From NCBI GenBank assembly GCA_025175895.1, contig CM045988.1:94662960-94726959 (forward strand): a DNA stretch of 64,000 bases, written 5' to 3'. This DNA comes from Wurfbainia villosa. Taxonomy: Eukaryota; Streptophyta; Magnoliopsida; Zingiberales; Zingiberaceae. The first letter of the stretch is position 1, and each line of letters starts with the position of its first letter. The position numbers were made by a program, and so were the translations under genes. Below are positions 22,785 through 34,125 of the stretch, one piece after another. The notes below the pieces were generated by a model. The model was not told where the DNA came from, did not search any database, and was given only the letters and a program-made list of their open reading frames with translations.

Positions 22785-23808
22785 TGAGTTTATTTTCCTT
22801 TAATATCACAGCAAGTGGACTGAAAGTCATTTTTGAAAAACCTAAGAATCACATAGATCAAAACTTTAGATTTCAAAAAATTATTGATTCCTCAAACAAT
22901 AAAATTTTAAAATCAACCAACACCGAGAATATCATATGCCACGATCGTGTGGACGTATACGAATTCTACATTTGTAAGAGGAGGTTTTACCCATTAATTT
23001 TACTATCTTGTCAACCTAACTTTTTGACAAGTAAAATTAATAGTTGGTTCCTCTTCGGCCCTACAAATAAAAGCAGTGACTCCAATGGGGAGGATACTTA
23101 TATTTGTATCTAAGTATTCACCATTACTCGGTACCAAGGTAATTATCTCGGGTTATGTGCCTTCCGATGGGAAATTACACACGCTCCTTAATAATTTCCT
23201 ATAACCATATTCGACCTTGTGATCCGCAAACAAACTCATCCGATAGGGAGGAAGGCACTCAGAGCCGACGTGCAAGTTTGTTTGCATCACTTGTCAAATC
23301 GTAATGGAGGTCGTGGGAATTTATAAAAATATCCCTCTCCCACTTAGTAATTTAAAATTGAGGAATTTTCTAGCCTACGACATGCATATCAAACAATAAG
23401 CAATAAATATGAAAAATAAATATTTTCCAACTATTATGGCTCCTCCCTACTCCACCATCCGAGATCCGAGCCGTGAAAAACTATTTTAATTTACATCCAT
23501 CGATCCTATACTCCACAAGGGAGTGTACATGAAATCTAGATCGAAAGTAAACTAAAATAAAAAGAGTGGCTGAACAATGCCGTATCTAATTACAAAAATT
23601 AAATACTAGCCTCGTCAACCCCGAGGATTCAACAAAATATACAATTACACACATACAATCACATACACACATATGGCCATAATAGTTGGATCCTATGTCT
23701 GCAACCAAAAAGTTAACCTACGCACATCCTACTATTATCCGACACATATAATATATGAAAAGTGCATAAAAGTAACCAAATCCTAAATACACAAAACCAG
23801 AAACCGTG
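22785..23808 (-). other. Element D 5' leader
   Basis: About 1 kb between the primer site and the gag remnant, AT-rich and without a long gene. A 109-residue plus-strand frame at 22784-23113 has no recognisable domain and is probably chance. Confidence 0.6.
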
Positions 23809-23820
23809 GCTCTGATACCA
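23809..23820 (-). other. Primer binding site of element D
   Basis: The minus strand reads TGGTATCAGAGC two bases from the LTR edge. Confidence 0.9.
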
Positions 23821-23822
23821 CT

Positions 23823-25811
23823 TGAAGGGGAGGAAACTTCGCTTCCCACTTCAACTCGGTTGCTTGTTCATGGCGATCCCTTCTATATCCCCGGATAAAA
23901 AAAAATTATCCTTGACAAGGAGGGATCATCCAAGCTACCGTTTCATCGTCGTTCTATTCGATTAGAGTGGTCACTTGAACAAACTTGTTGTTCAAGCCAC
24001 CAACCTCTATTCTACGAATAGCCGCGGAATAGACGATGTACGGATCGCCGACTTTTGTGTTTGTATTCGGGGTCCAAGTTAATTTAGCCATTAAACAAAG
24101 CATGCAACATGCATATAATTGAAAAACAATTATAGACATAATACAAAAGAACACTAATCAAAATAAACAAGATTATACCTCTTGTTATACCTCTTGATCT
24201 TCTATTGTATGTCCTTCCTCCTTTTGGACGTCGTGTGGGCGACGATCTTTCAAAAGTCGAAGCCTCCTAGATCACCAATCTTCTTTTCCTTGTTCACTCC
24301 GAACAAAGGAAGATCATAAAACAAAACTCTTCTTCCTATCTAGAACCGGCCACCAAGTCAATGGACTTGATGTTGCCGCCGGCCAAGGAAGAGAATATGG
24401 AGTATGGGAACCGGGCAAAGGAGAATCAAGGAGGGTGATGGGCACCGGCCAACTCTTGCAGAAGAAAAAGGAAACCAACCCTTCACCTTGTAGCCGCCCA
24501 AAACCCTAACCCTAGCTCTCCTAGTTGCCGCCGGCCAAAGAAGAATCAAGGAGGGTGATGGGCGCCAGCCAACTCTTGGAGAAGAGAAAGGAAACCAAAA
24601 CCTTCACCTTGTAGCCGCCCAAAACCCTAACCCTAGCTCTCCTAGGTTTCTTGCCGCCCAAGCCAAAGGAGGCAAAACCCTAATCTCCCTTCCATTAGTT
24701 GCCGCCCAAGCCATAAGCCTCCTTTTATAGAGTTGGGCTCAAGCCTCCCTTTAATCTCTACCTTCTATTCTAGGGATTTAATCTCAACCGTCGGATCTAG
24801 AGAATTAATCTCAATCGTCGGATCTAGAGATTTAATCTCTACCATTGGATCTAGAGTTTTGTTTTCTACCATTGGATCTAGAGTTTTATTTTCTACCATT
24901 GGATCTAGGCTTCATGAGGTTTTAATAGGCTACAATAGGGACCATGAGGAGGAGTTGGATCTTGGCCACCTAATGGATCAAGCTCACATAAAGTCCGATC
25001 CATTAATGATAATTCAATCCACTAAAGGATTATCATTGATCTACCTCACCAACCCCCATAAGATAACATGGGCTCCATATATTATTTGTACATTTATCTC
25101 TCCGTGTTTAAGATCTCGAATGTCCTTCGATTAATTAATTTACTGACAATTAATTAATCAACATCTAACTCCATGAGTAGTACCACTCAACCTTATCATC
25201 ATGTCGGACCAAGTCCACCTGCAGGGTTTACATGATGAACCTTATGAGCTCCTCAAGGGGACATCATCATCCTAATATATAGGACACGATTTCCTTCTAT
25301 AATCAACGGCACACCATATAAATAATATCATTTCTCAACTTACCGAGCCTATCGATTTAATCTATAAATCTCACCCATTGGTAAATCAAAGAAATGAATA
25401 CTAAGTATATGTGTCCGTTATTATATCGGGATTAAGAGCATGTACAATATAATATCTGAGGTCCGATTCGATTATGTAGTCAGCAATAAATCGAATCACC
25501 TCTAAGTCGGTCCTAATCAATACACACAAAGGGTACTAATGTGATTCTATGGTCAAGACAAACCAATACCAAATCATACTACAATCATACCAATGGTTTG
25601 TCCAAAGCCATCTAGGTTGTGAGTCTTTACTTATACTTTACAATGAACCGATAACATGATCTCCTGTGTGACACTACACACCATGTTATCTACAATGTAA
25701 AGTATCAGACTATATGCATAACTAAAAATATGCAAACAATGATCATGTGATTCTTATTTCAAAATAAAGATGTTCATACAAAAGATGGACTTTTCAGTAT
25801 ACATCCCAACA
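23823..25811 (-). repeat. Element D 5' LTR
   Basis: 1989 bp partner of 17202-19189, well conserved by eye but clearly more diverged than the B pair. Followed by AAAAG and the continuing C gag. Confidence 0.9.
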
Positions 25812-26264
25812 AAAAGACCCTTGCAAGAATGATAAATTCAATTAATAGGTCTAATGATCAAAAATTAAGATCTAGAATGCAAGAGTCTTCCAAGGATAGG
25901 AAAAGCTTGGGTCACAAGCCAAAGTCCAAGGAGGTTATGCCAATCTATTATAGAATTTCCTTTGATTATGAAATCACTCATAGGTCTAGTAAAACCAAGA
26001 TTATTAGGGAAGTCATCTTTAAGGCTAGCCATGGTAAGTGTGAAGTGACTAAGGCTTCAAAGAATTCTAGAAAAAATCACTAGCAAGGTTAGAAGGAGAG
26101 TTACCCCTAGAATTAACCTAAATAAGACCCAAATGACCAAAGCTTCAAAGTCTAGGAGGGTCATTACGAAGGTACTAAGGGAGGTTATCCCTAGTGAGTA
26201 CCTTGTGAACCCAATGAGCTCAAATAGATTTGGAGTTTCTAGGAGTGTGACTCTCTCACGCTAG
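25812..26264 (+). pseudogene. gag: Decayed gag of element C, C-terminal part
   Basis: Continues LEELEK as TLARMINSINRSNDQKL, then SLGHKPKSKEVMPIYY, which matches the GLGYKPKEKEVAYISL tail of B Gag. After a TAG at 26081-26083 further frame pieces (EVIPSEYLVNP, FGVSRS) match the IPKEFLVNP / FWVPKS tail of A. The last stop is at 26262-26264. No protease or pol follows. Confidence 0.8.
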
Positions 26265-28012
26265 ATAGTTAGGTTGTGTCAACTTTGAATAGATGAGTAG
26301 TTAACTTAACCATAGCAAAATTGACACTTTAGGAGATTTTCAAGGTTATGTGATACCTTGGAAATGAGTTTTGAATTTTAATCCTAAAGATTTTAAGATG
26401 TGTCATTAGAAGTTAAGAAGTATGAAAATTTGATCAAAATTGGCACGATTAGGGTTTAGAGTCATTGTGTGTTATTTTGGATTTTTTTTGCACACTTGGG
26501 AGATTTGATGTTATGGCGAATTAGTTTTAATCTTAGAAAATGATAATTTGGACTTAACATTTAGGTATTATATACCTTTGTATTTTATTTTTGTCATGTT
26601 TTATTTGTCTTGTTATGTCATGACATCATATTTCATTTAATCATTTAAAATATTATGATAATACTTAGGTTTAATTTTCATGTCATATTTATGCTTAGGT
26701 TTATCTTTATATTATGATATCATGATTATTGACACATGATGTAATTATGCTATCATTCTTATGCCATAATCATTTTTCATGCATTTAGAAAAATTAAAAT
26801 TAATTTAAGGACAATGGCATGATTTGAAATCCCAAGGATAAAAGAATCAAATAGAGTTGTCTAGAAAAATACATGATCCCTTAGTTTAGGGAAAGAACCA
26901 AAACTCACATCTCACATTAAATTGACTTGTATGTATTTTCATATACCTTAGACACATGTGAGAGATTAAGAAATGAGTTAAATTTATGTGCTTATTTAGT
27001 ACATCATAATGAACTTAGAACCCATTAAATGATAATGATAAATCATGAGGAAAGCTAGTATACAAGTCATGTATATTTAGCTCATAGACCATGATTAAAA
27101 TTAAGGTTTTAAAATCATTTTGAAAAATCTTGGTGTAGTCTATCTTTTGATAGCAATCACCATTGAAGAAGTTGATACAAAGTATGCCTAAAACATTGAA
27201 GTTATTAATTGTTTTGAACTTTGTATCAATCTCACAATTAAATGGATATTTTCGTATAAAAATATTTTTACCCATAATGATTGACATAAGTATTATACAT
27301 ATGAATTTTCGTGATTTTTCAACTTATGTATAATTACTTATGATTTTCCAAATCTCATTTCTGATAAGTTGATTTCTGCGTTTGCAGAAATCAGTCAATT
27401 TTCGCATGATGGCAGTCAACTGGTAGTGGATCAGTCGACTGAATTCTGATTTCAGTCGATTGTTAGGTCTAATTTTGACTGAACAAGGTTTGTTCAACCA
27501 TGTATCTTCAAACCCGATGTACTCTAACCGCTCCTAACCCTATGATATGTTTTGGAAAGCATTGGAAGGGCGAAAATCCATTAGAAATGGATTAGGAGAG
27601 GTGTTTAGGGTAGAGTATCAAATTTTAAGGTGTGTAATAGTTCAAGTTTGAACTTTTGCCCTTAATTTTGATGGTGTAGTGCTCATATTGGCTTAACAAC
27701 TCTCCAAGGACATTGTTGATGCAATTGTCAAGGGGGAGCAAGCCTTTAGAGGGAGATTATCTATTAAAGGATGATGGATGTGTTTTTCCTCAAAGAGGGA
27801 GAGTTGGAGAATGGAGAAAATGTCTTGCATTTAGTAATGAGTGTCACTAGAGAAATGAAGGTGTTAATGATGATTTTGGACCAAGGGGGAGTTGAAGTAT
27901 CTCATTAGGATATAAGACATGAATACCTTTGGAGGAGTCTTTTTGATGTATGTCAAAAAGGGGGAGAATTGATGGCTTGAGTGTAGCCTAACTCAAAGGT
28001 TTTGTCAAATAT
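26265..28012 (+). other. Element C 3' non-coding interior
   Basis: About 1.75 kb, AT-rich, no open frame of note and no pol or env similarity. It holds CAGTCGACTG-type words at about 27412-27465 and repeated AAGGGGGAG blocks (27730-27965), as in the 3' region of A. Confidence 0.65.
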
Positions 28013-28027
28013 CAAAAAGGGAAAAAT
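28013..28027 (+). other. Polypurine tract of element C
   Basis: CAAAAAGGGAAAAAT directly before the 3' LTR. It matches the A tract at 13508-13522 with two purine substitutions. Confidence 0.8.
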
Positions 28028-29624
28028 TATTGGTGCAATCGACCTAGGTCACAATTGATCGGGCTCAAGTTTGACTCGAGAAGTATTTTGACATTTGACA
28101 AAATAATTGACAATGTGATTGTATGGAAAGTCCAAGCATGGGTCTTGGTAATGGTAAAGTCCAAGTCTTGGATACTTGGCATGAAAAATCCAAGCATGTG
28201 TCTTGTCAATGGTAAAGTCCAAGTCTTAGGTACTTGACATAAAAAGTCTAAACATGGATCTTGGCAATGGTAAAGTCTAAGTCATGGGTGTTTGACAATT
28301 GGAAAGTTCAAGCATGGATCTTGGCAATGGTAAAGTCCAAATCATAAGTACTTGGCAAAGAAAGTTCAAATGTATAGTCTTGACGGCATAAGTCTAAGTG
28401 TGTAGTCTTGGTGGCGTAAAGTCCAAATAAACTTCAACAGTGAAAGACCAAGTCATGAGTACTTGGCAATTGGAAAGTCCAAGGATGTGATATTGGCGGC
28501 GTAAAGTCTAAGCATTTGTCTTGGTAGCATAAGTCCAAATGTACCTTGGCAAAATAAACCCGGTTAGCATGACAATAGCTGATGGAAGCACCTGAAGATT
28601 AGTATATGGATAAACAAGTCATGGAAGACTTGGAGGGATCCGATAAGCGTGAGACTGATGGAGGTGACTAAAAAGTTTAGGTCTAGGCTAAGGGTGGTCT
28701 ATCAAGTATAAGAGGATCATACTTAAGTTAAACCTCATGTTTGAGATTTATCAGTCGACTGACCGAGTGTTTGACACTTGGCAGCCTAATCAACTCAGAG
28801 CAGTCGACTGGAATTATGATCAATCGACTAGTCAATAGTCAACTGGAGGCTCGACTGCAGTCGACTGCCATGTATGGGCAGTCGACTGCTTTGAGCAATC
28901 GACTCTTATGGAGAGTTGGTTGACATGAGCACATAATGTTTGGTAGTCGACTGGGCAATCGACTATCGGACAGCAGTCGACTGCCATGTATGGGCAGTCG
29001 ACTGGCTTTGAGCAATCGACTCTTATGGAGAGCAGTCGACTGGAGCTGGTTGACATGAGCACAAAATGTTTGGTAGTCGACTGGGCAATCGACTATCGGA
29101 CAACAGTCGACTGCTAAAGTATCCGTTGGACATGTTCCAGCATGGATGGAGCCATTGTTAGACAACGAATGGGAGAGTAGTCGACTGGGGTCTTTTGACA
29201 ATCGACTGTTAGGCGCAAAATCAACCCGAGCAGAGGTTAAAAGGAAGCTGCAATGGAGGATTTCTGCAAGGATTTTCTTATGCGATTTTGAAACGAAGTG
29301 CTAGTACATTTTGGGGTTTTCAAAGGCATCTTCAAGCAACCAACAAACAAGGAAATCATTCAAGTTCTTATAAAGTGTTCTTTACATTGTTGTTGTATTT
29401 TATTTGTAGTTACTTGTATTTATTCTTATTGTTGTAAGATTCTTGTATGAGATATCTTCGTGTTGTGTTTGTGTTGTTGCTTTCATTTATTACTTGTATT
29501 TGTATTCCGTTGTACTAACAACAATTGTAGATAAGTAATCGAACGAACACGAACGAATTCCAAGCGACGAAATGAATCATTATTTATCCCCCCCCCCTCC
29601 TTTAGCGACGTCCAATCCTCAACA
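28028..29624 (+). repeat. Element C 3' LTR
   Basis: 1597 bp and uninterrupted. It gives the empty site for element A (GCATAAGTCC near 28520-28530) and carries the AAGTCCAAG array (28118-28530). It is longer than the 5' LTR, mainly because of the duplication at 28857-29102. Confidence 0.9.
28857..29102 (+). repeat. Tandem duplication of a CAGTCGACTG-rich block in C 3' LTR
   Basis: Two units (28857-28973 and 28974-29102) share CAGTCGACTGCCATGTATGG, TTGAGCAATCGACTCTTATG, and GGTAGTCGACTGGGCAATCG. The 5' LTR has only one such block (about 15050-15180). Confidence 0.75.
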
Positions 29625-31250
29625 GCATGTAAATGTGATGATGAACATAAAGTAAATAGTCATCCACACAAGTATAGTCATCTCCATACAACAGTGATAT
29701 AGTCATAGCCAGAAGTATGAGATGTAAACAATGTACATAAAAATAGTCGATTTAAATGATACTAAATAACATGGATAGCAAAAGAGACTGTATAGATATC
29801 AAGTAGATCATTTCTAAGATCAAGCAGATAAATATCAAATTTAAGTACAATAAAAAGTGGAGTCGAGATAATGATACTAATAGTATATCAGGATTCATGT
29901 ATTTAGATCAATGATCTACATATGTCAAAGGAAAAAACTACTCACCTAATATATAAATCTGGATGCTTATCTTTACATTTGATCCTACAATATAAAATAT
30001 AAGCATAGCTACTTAGTTCCACCATGCATCTAGTAATAAAGTATTAACCTTTTAATTAAACTCATTAATCCAATTTACAATGGATCTATTTATTAATCAC
30101 ATTACAATTAATTGAACTAGTTAGTTATCAGAAGTAACTTAACCATTCAATTAAATAAATCATTCTCCTTTAAACATTTCGATTAACTAATCCCTCTACC
30201 TGTTAATCAACTAATTAATTAACTAGTTAATTAACTTAATCATCCTTAATTAATTAACAACGACTATCTCATCAATGCGGGTTGATAGCGATCGTGAACG
30301 TTGTCGGAGGACGATCGACAGGCGTCGCGGTTCGACAGCGGCCGATGCAGTGCGTGAGCCGGAGTGGCCTAGCGTTGGCAGAATCGACGGGGCAGGCAAC
30401 CGTCACTCCTGCTCTCGGCAGAAGGGCAAGTGGGGCGAAGATGTCACCCACATCGAGGACGAGTTGGGCACAGGGAAGGCTAGGGCGGCAACATCGAGCT
30501 GGCAAATGGAAAGGGGAGGCAACATCGGAGGCAGGCAGCGGAACGCGTCACCGAGGCCATCGATTCTCGCTGTCGTCGGCATAGACGGAGCGCGGGCAAG
30601 GAGGGGTCGGCGGCATAACGCAAGTCACGGCGGGGATGAGAAGACGCTACTCGCGGCGACAAGGTCCCTGGCTTTGGCGACCAACACATGGGGCAAGTGG
30701 CCAACGGATGGCTAGCGATATGATGGAGAGAAGCAGAGTTGGCCGACGACAGCGGCGATCGAGCCGACGACGGTATCGCGTACTGGGTGGAGGCTAGCCG
30801 CGGCAAGCGAAGGCCGGCAAATGGTGTCGTTGATCTGGTCATGGGTGTCAATTGGAAAGGAGATGGCGAGCTGGCCTCGGAGAAGGGAATAGGACGGCGA
30901 TGGGGACTGACGAGTTGTTCCGGCGGCACGCAATGGAGGGAGGAGAGGGCGGCGACGATGAGGAAGAGAAAAGGGCACGGGAGATCGAGGAGAGAATGAG
31001 AATAAGGAAAATAAAATTTAAATCTAGTTTTGATATTTAAATTTTACGTTAATTAAATCTATTAACTGATAATCCAAACAGATCCTATAAAAATTTAATT
31101 AGTGGATCTTTCTTACAAAATATCATAGAAAATTCAATTTAAATTTTAAAAAATTCCTAAAAATTTTCAGATAATTAATTCAATAAGTAATTACCTAATT
31201 AATAATTATTATTTTATTATAATTCTAATTTAAAATTTAGATCGAGTTAA
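29625..31250. repeat. Host repeat right of element C, with GC-rich core
   Basis: 29625-29629 is the GCATG duplication. 29630-30270 is AT-rich. 30270-31000 is GC-rich with overlapping frames on both strands and no recognisable domain. On the minus strand it reads like the pyrimidine-rich leader of an LTR element (CTCTCCTCGATCTCCCGTGC...). It continues the 18-825 repeat. I see no supported gene, although a GC-rich host exon cannot be excluded. Confidence 0.4.
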
Positions 31251-32518
31251 TAAACCTATCCGAAAAAAAAAACTATCCGGAAGAACTTTCAGACGGGCTT
31301 ATGCTTTAGCAAATATCCAAGTTTCTCCTATAACTATTGATTGGAGAATATAGATGATCCACGAAGCTAGGTGGGTTTATTAATTCACTGTACATACATA
31401 CAAGCTTTGTCAGTCTTCTCTCCAGGCAAATTAATTCGCACCTAATACCATAAATGCCTTTTTTATAAAATGAAAATATTGACGTACTCACATAAATGTA
31501 TTTTAGCCACCCACACACCGCCCAAGAGCAAATCAAAGTTGGTCTTCGATATTTTAGAGCTATAGACGAAATAATAAAAATAGATTTTTTTTATAGATAA
31601 AAAAATTATTTTTTAATAAAAATGGAGTCCCTTTCCTTATAAATTTTAAAAATATCTATTTGAGCTCTGGACAGGCTCCAACTACCTTTGTCCAGAGCCG
31701 ACTCTGGAGCAAGGGCATCGGCTCGTGTAATAGGCTTGTTAAAATAATCAACAAGAGTAAGATCAACTCGATGAAGAAGGATATAGATTGTTCTAGGATT
31801 ATAGATCGTTGGATCTGTTGAGGTAGTTTGCACGAATACTTTTAAATTTATTTGGATGATTGATAAAAATTTCATGCGGAATCGAAAATCTAGAAATCTA
31901 ACGTCAGTAAAAAAAAGACACAGATTTTAGTTTTTTTCGATTATATTCCAAAATTGCCCAACCATATCTGCTGATTCGTCAGGGGCATTATATAACATCA
32001 GAGTCTACTAAATGTTTGCCAACATCTAATTTAACCGAACGTACCATGGACCACAAGCGCCATTTTCATTTGTGCCCGAACGATCATCTCAGGATCACGA
32101 TTAATCAGTTAGAAACTCTACCATAGGGACACTTGTAGAATCTATAGATAGGGTCGTCATGCCCTTCACCTGGGATCACATAAAATTTTTAAGTAGTATT
32201 TAATAAAAAAAATTAAAACATTAAATGATTGTAAATGTCCATGCTACTAAATTACAGTTTACTAAAGTAGAATATAGACAATCTAAATATCATATTTATA
32301 TATCCACTACATTTCTTCTTCTTTTTTTTCCCTTCAATTTTTCATTCTACTGACAAAGGACTTCCTCCCATTTTTTATCAACAGTATTTTTTTTTTTTTT
32401 CAGATCGACATGGATATTGGCAGCTGATCCAGCATCCAGCTAGTTTTCTAAGAATCGAACAGGCACGTGAGGACGTCGATCTTTCCTTTTGTTTGTTTGT
32501 TTTCTTTTCCTATAGAGG
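31251..32518. other. Upstream region of the RAV gene
   Basis: AT-rich spacer without coding potential. The last 250 bp is pyrimidine-rich, with a TATA candidate at about 32294-32304 and a long T run ending in TTCAG just before 32404. I see no transposon ends. Confidence 0.5.
32294..32304 (+). promoter_or_regulatory. Candidate TATA box of the RAV gene
   Basis: TTTATATATCC about 215 bp upstream of the ATG, followed by a C/T-rich stretch. It is the only reasonable TATA match in the last 300 bp. Confidence 0.35.
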
Positions 32519-33370
32519 ATGGAGAGCGGTGCAGCCAGGGTGGCGTTCGATTCCAGTCTGCAGGCCGTCGTGGAAGCGGCGGAGGCGGAGGACTCTGCAG
32601 CCAGGACGACTTATTCGAAGCTGCCTTCGTCTCGGTACAGGGGCGTAGTGCCGCAGCCAAACGGCCGGTGGGGCGCGCAGATCTACGAGCGCCAGAAGCG
32701 GGTCTGGCTCGGCACCTTCGTTGACGAGGTTGAAGCCGCGCGGGCCTACGATGTGGCGGCGCAGCGCTTCCGCGGCCGCGACGCCGTCACCAACTTCGTG
32801 CCGCTGTCGGCGGAGGACGAGGAGGGCGAACTGGTGCTGGCCTTTATCGCCGAGCACTCCAAGGCGGAGATCGTTGACATGCTGCGTAAGCACACGTACC
32901 ACGACGAGCTTCGGCAGAGAAAGCGCGCTGGGGCCGGCGCCTTTGGGGGATCGCGTCGCCGGGGGCAGAGCTACCACGAGACAGCGCGCGTGATGCTGTT
33001 CGAGAAGGCAGTGACGCCGAGCGACGTGGGGAGACTAAACCGGCTGGTGATCCCGAAGCAACACGCGGAGATACACTTCAAGTTTTGGAGCGGAACAGCA
33101 GAGGCGTCCAAGGGCGTGCTGCTCAACTTTGAGGACGCCGCCGGCAAGGTGTGGCGATTCCGGTACTCGTACTGGAATAGCAGCCAGAGCTACGTGCTGA
33201 CCAAGGGATGGATTCGATTCGTGAAGGAGAAGAACCTAAACCCAGGCGACGTGATCAGATTCTGGCGGTCCACTGGGCCGGAGAAGCAATTGTACATCGA
33301 CCGCCGCGACGCAGAATCGCCGGTGAGGCTGTTTGGGGTGAACATATCGGAGGGGCAGGCAGGCCGCTGA
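32519..33370 (+). CDS. RAV-type AP2/ERF-B3 transcription factor (TEM/EDF-like)
   Basis: 283 residues, no intron, GC-rich. Nuclear DNA-binding protein of the plant RAV family. An AP2/ERF domain lies at residues about 39-94 (SRYRGVVPQPNGRWGAQIYE, RVWLGTFVDEVEAARAYD). It binds CAACA-type sites in this family. A B3 domain at about 158-264 (LFEKAVTPSDVGRLNRLVIP, SYVLTKGWIRFVKEKNL, GDVIRFWR) binds CACCTG-type sites. The linker has a basic nuclear-signal-like RQRKR (132-136). RLFGVNI at 270-276 is the B3 repression motif, so it probably acts as a repressor. RAV/TEM proteins repress flowering and growth genes in Arabidopsis; that role here is inference. It is shorter than RAV1 (about 340 residues) because it stops soon after RLFGVNI. 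The ATG chosen is the first in frame. There is no functional neighbour. Confidence 0.95.
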   Translation: MESGAARVAFDSSLQAVVEAAEAEDSAARTTYSKLPSSRYRGVVPQPNGRWGAQIYERQKRVWLGTFVDEVEAARAYDVAAQRFRGRDAVTNFVPLSAEDEEGELVLAFIAEHSKAEIVDMLRKHTYHDELRQRKRAGAGAFGGSRRRGQSYHETARVMLFEKAVTPSDVGRLNRLVIPKQHAEIHFKFWSGTAEASKGVLLNFEDAAGKVWRFRYSYWNSSQSYVLTKGWIRFVKEKNLNPGDVIRFWRSTGPEKQLYIDRRDAESPVRLFGVNISEGQAGR

Positions 33371-34125
33371 GGCTGTTCTATAGGCGCCATTGTTGCTGAT
33401 CAGTAAGTGTTTTGTATGTACGTACGGCGGTACGGATCCCTGGCAGCTAGCTAGCTTGACGATAAGGCTTTTGGTTTCGTTCATATACTCCTGTTCTCTT
33501 TCGATCTTTCTTTTCTAAGGAACTAAATTGTTTGATTTAATTCGCAAGAAAGCATTGCGTTCGATAAAACTTACCTTGAATGGAAAATATTTAATTTAAC
33601 TTAGCTTGTTTCTAGTCGATCTTTGGCTAGCTTACTAATAATCAGCCCACTTTCTAGTGTAGGAATTGAAGCATAATGGATTAAAATGATATAAGATATA
33701 CCTATTTTTCAACCAAACCCTAAGGTCGAGCCGGTCGGCTCCATTATGAGGAGGCTCTATAGTTGTTTGGATTTGGAAGATACTGCCGGAAGGGTGAGAA
33801 GATATGCCTTTTTATCATCATTATATATTGGAGAAGATGCATGCCTTTTATCTCCCTGTAGATTTTGTTTTTCTGAGAAAGAAAATAAAAACTATGAAAA
33901 GATTTTCGCGACTGTTTATTTCTTTTCTTTTCCTTCGCCTTCTTCCTTGATCTTTCTGTACTTATTTCAAAGGAATAGTACGTAGGAATATAGTTCAAAA
34001 AGGCGTTGCTAGGACAATTAATATTCCAATACAAAACAATGCGAACAATATTTATATATCAGTTGCTTGTGATGCTGATGAATGGTTTTCGACTTTGCAA
34101 TTATTTTTTTTTTTGTTTTTTTTAT
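33371..34125. other. Region downstream of the RAV gene
   Basis: Presumed 3' untranslated region and spacer, AT-rich, without a recognisable gene. No clear AATAAA immediately after the stop. The frames near 33746-34034 are low-complexity. Confidence 0.5.

Larger units (their letters stand above)
17167..25811 (-). mobile_element. Element D: decayed Copia retrotransposon nested in C gag
   Basis: Minus-strand element with about 2-kb LTRs (5' at 23823-25811, 3' at 17202-19189) and the 5-bp duplication AAAAG (17162-17166, 25812-25816). Removing D plus one AAAAG restores an open gag frame across the join (LEELEK-TLARMINS), so the borders are secure. Primer site at 23809-23820; polypurine tract at 19190-19201. 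Gag-pol is present but shortened and full of stops. Integrase and RT motifs (YVDDILLIG, VDTGATDHVC) place it in a Copia lineage different from B; I cannot name the lineage with confidence. The left end carries 35 extra bases outside the LTR. Confidence 0.9.
831..29624 (+). mobile_element. Element C: gag-only LTR retrotransposon, host of the nest
   Basis: The outermost Copia-like element. Its 5' LTR starts TGTTGGTG at 831. Its 3' LTR ends CAACA at 29624. Both ends are flanked by a perfect 5-bp target duplication GCATG (826-830 and 29625-29629). The 5' LTR ends at 15797 and is followed by a tRNA-Met-type primer site. A purine tract at 28013-28027 precedes the 3' LTR. With elements A and D removed, the interior is about 3.6 kb. 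It holds gag remnants with two zinc knuckles and no reverse transcriptase or integrase. The two LTRs differ clearly (roughly a tenth of positions by eye), so C is older than its guests. Classed by inference as a non-autonomous TR-GAG element. Confidence 0.9.

Noticed and set aside
28857..29102. CRISPR-like array of CAGTCGACTG repeats
   Set aside because: Plant LTR sequence, irregular spacing, similar spacers within tandem duplicates, no cas genes.
30275..30978. GC-rich frames of 77-149 residues on both strands
   Set aside because: No recognisable domain. Frames overlap on opposite strands and the region reads like a retroelement leader; kept only as a repeat region.
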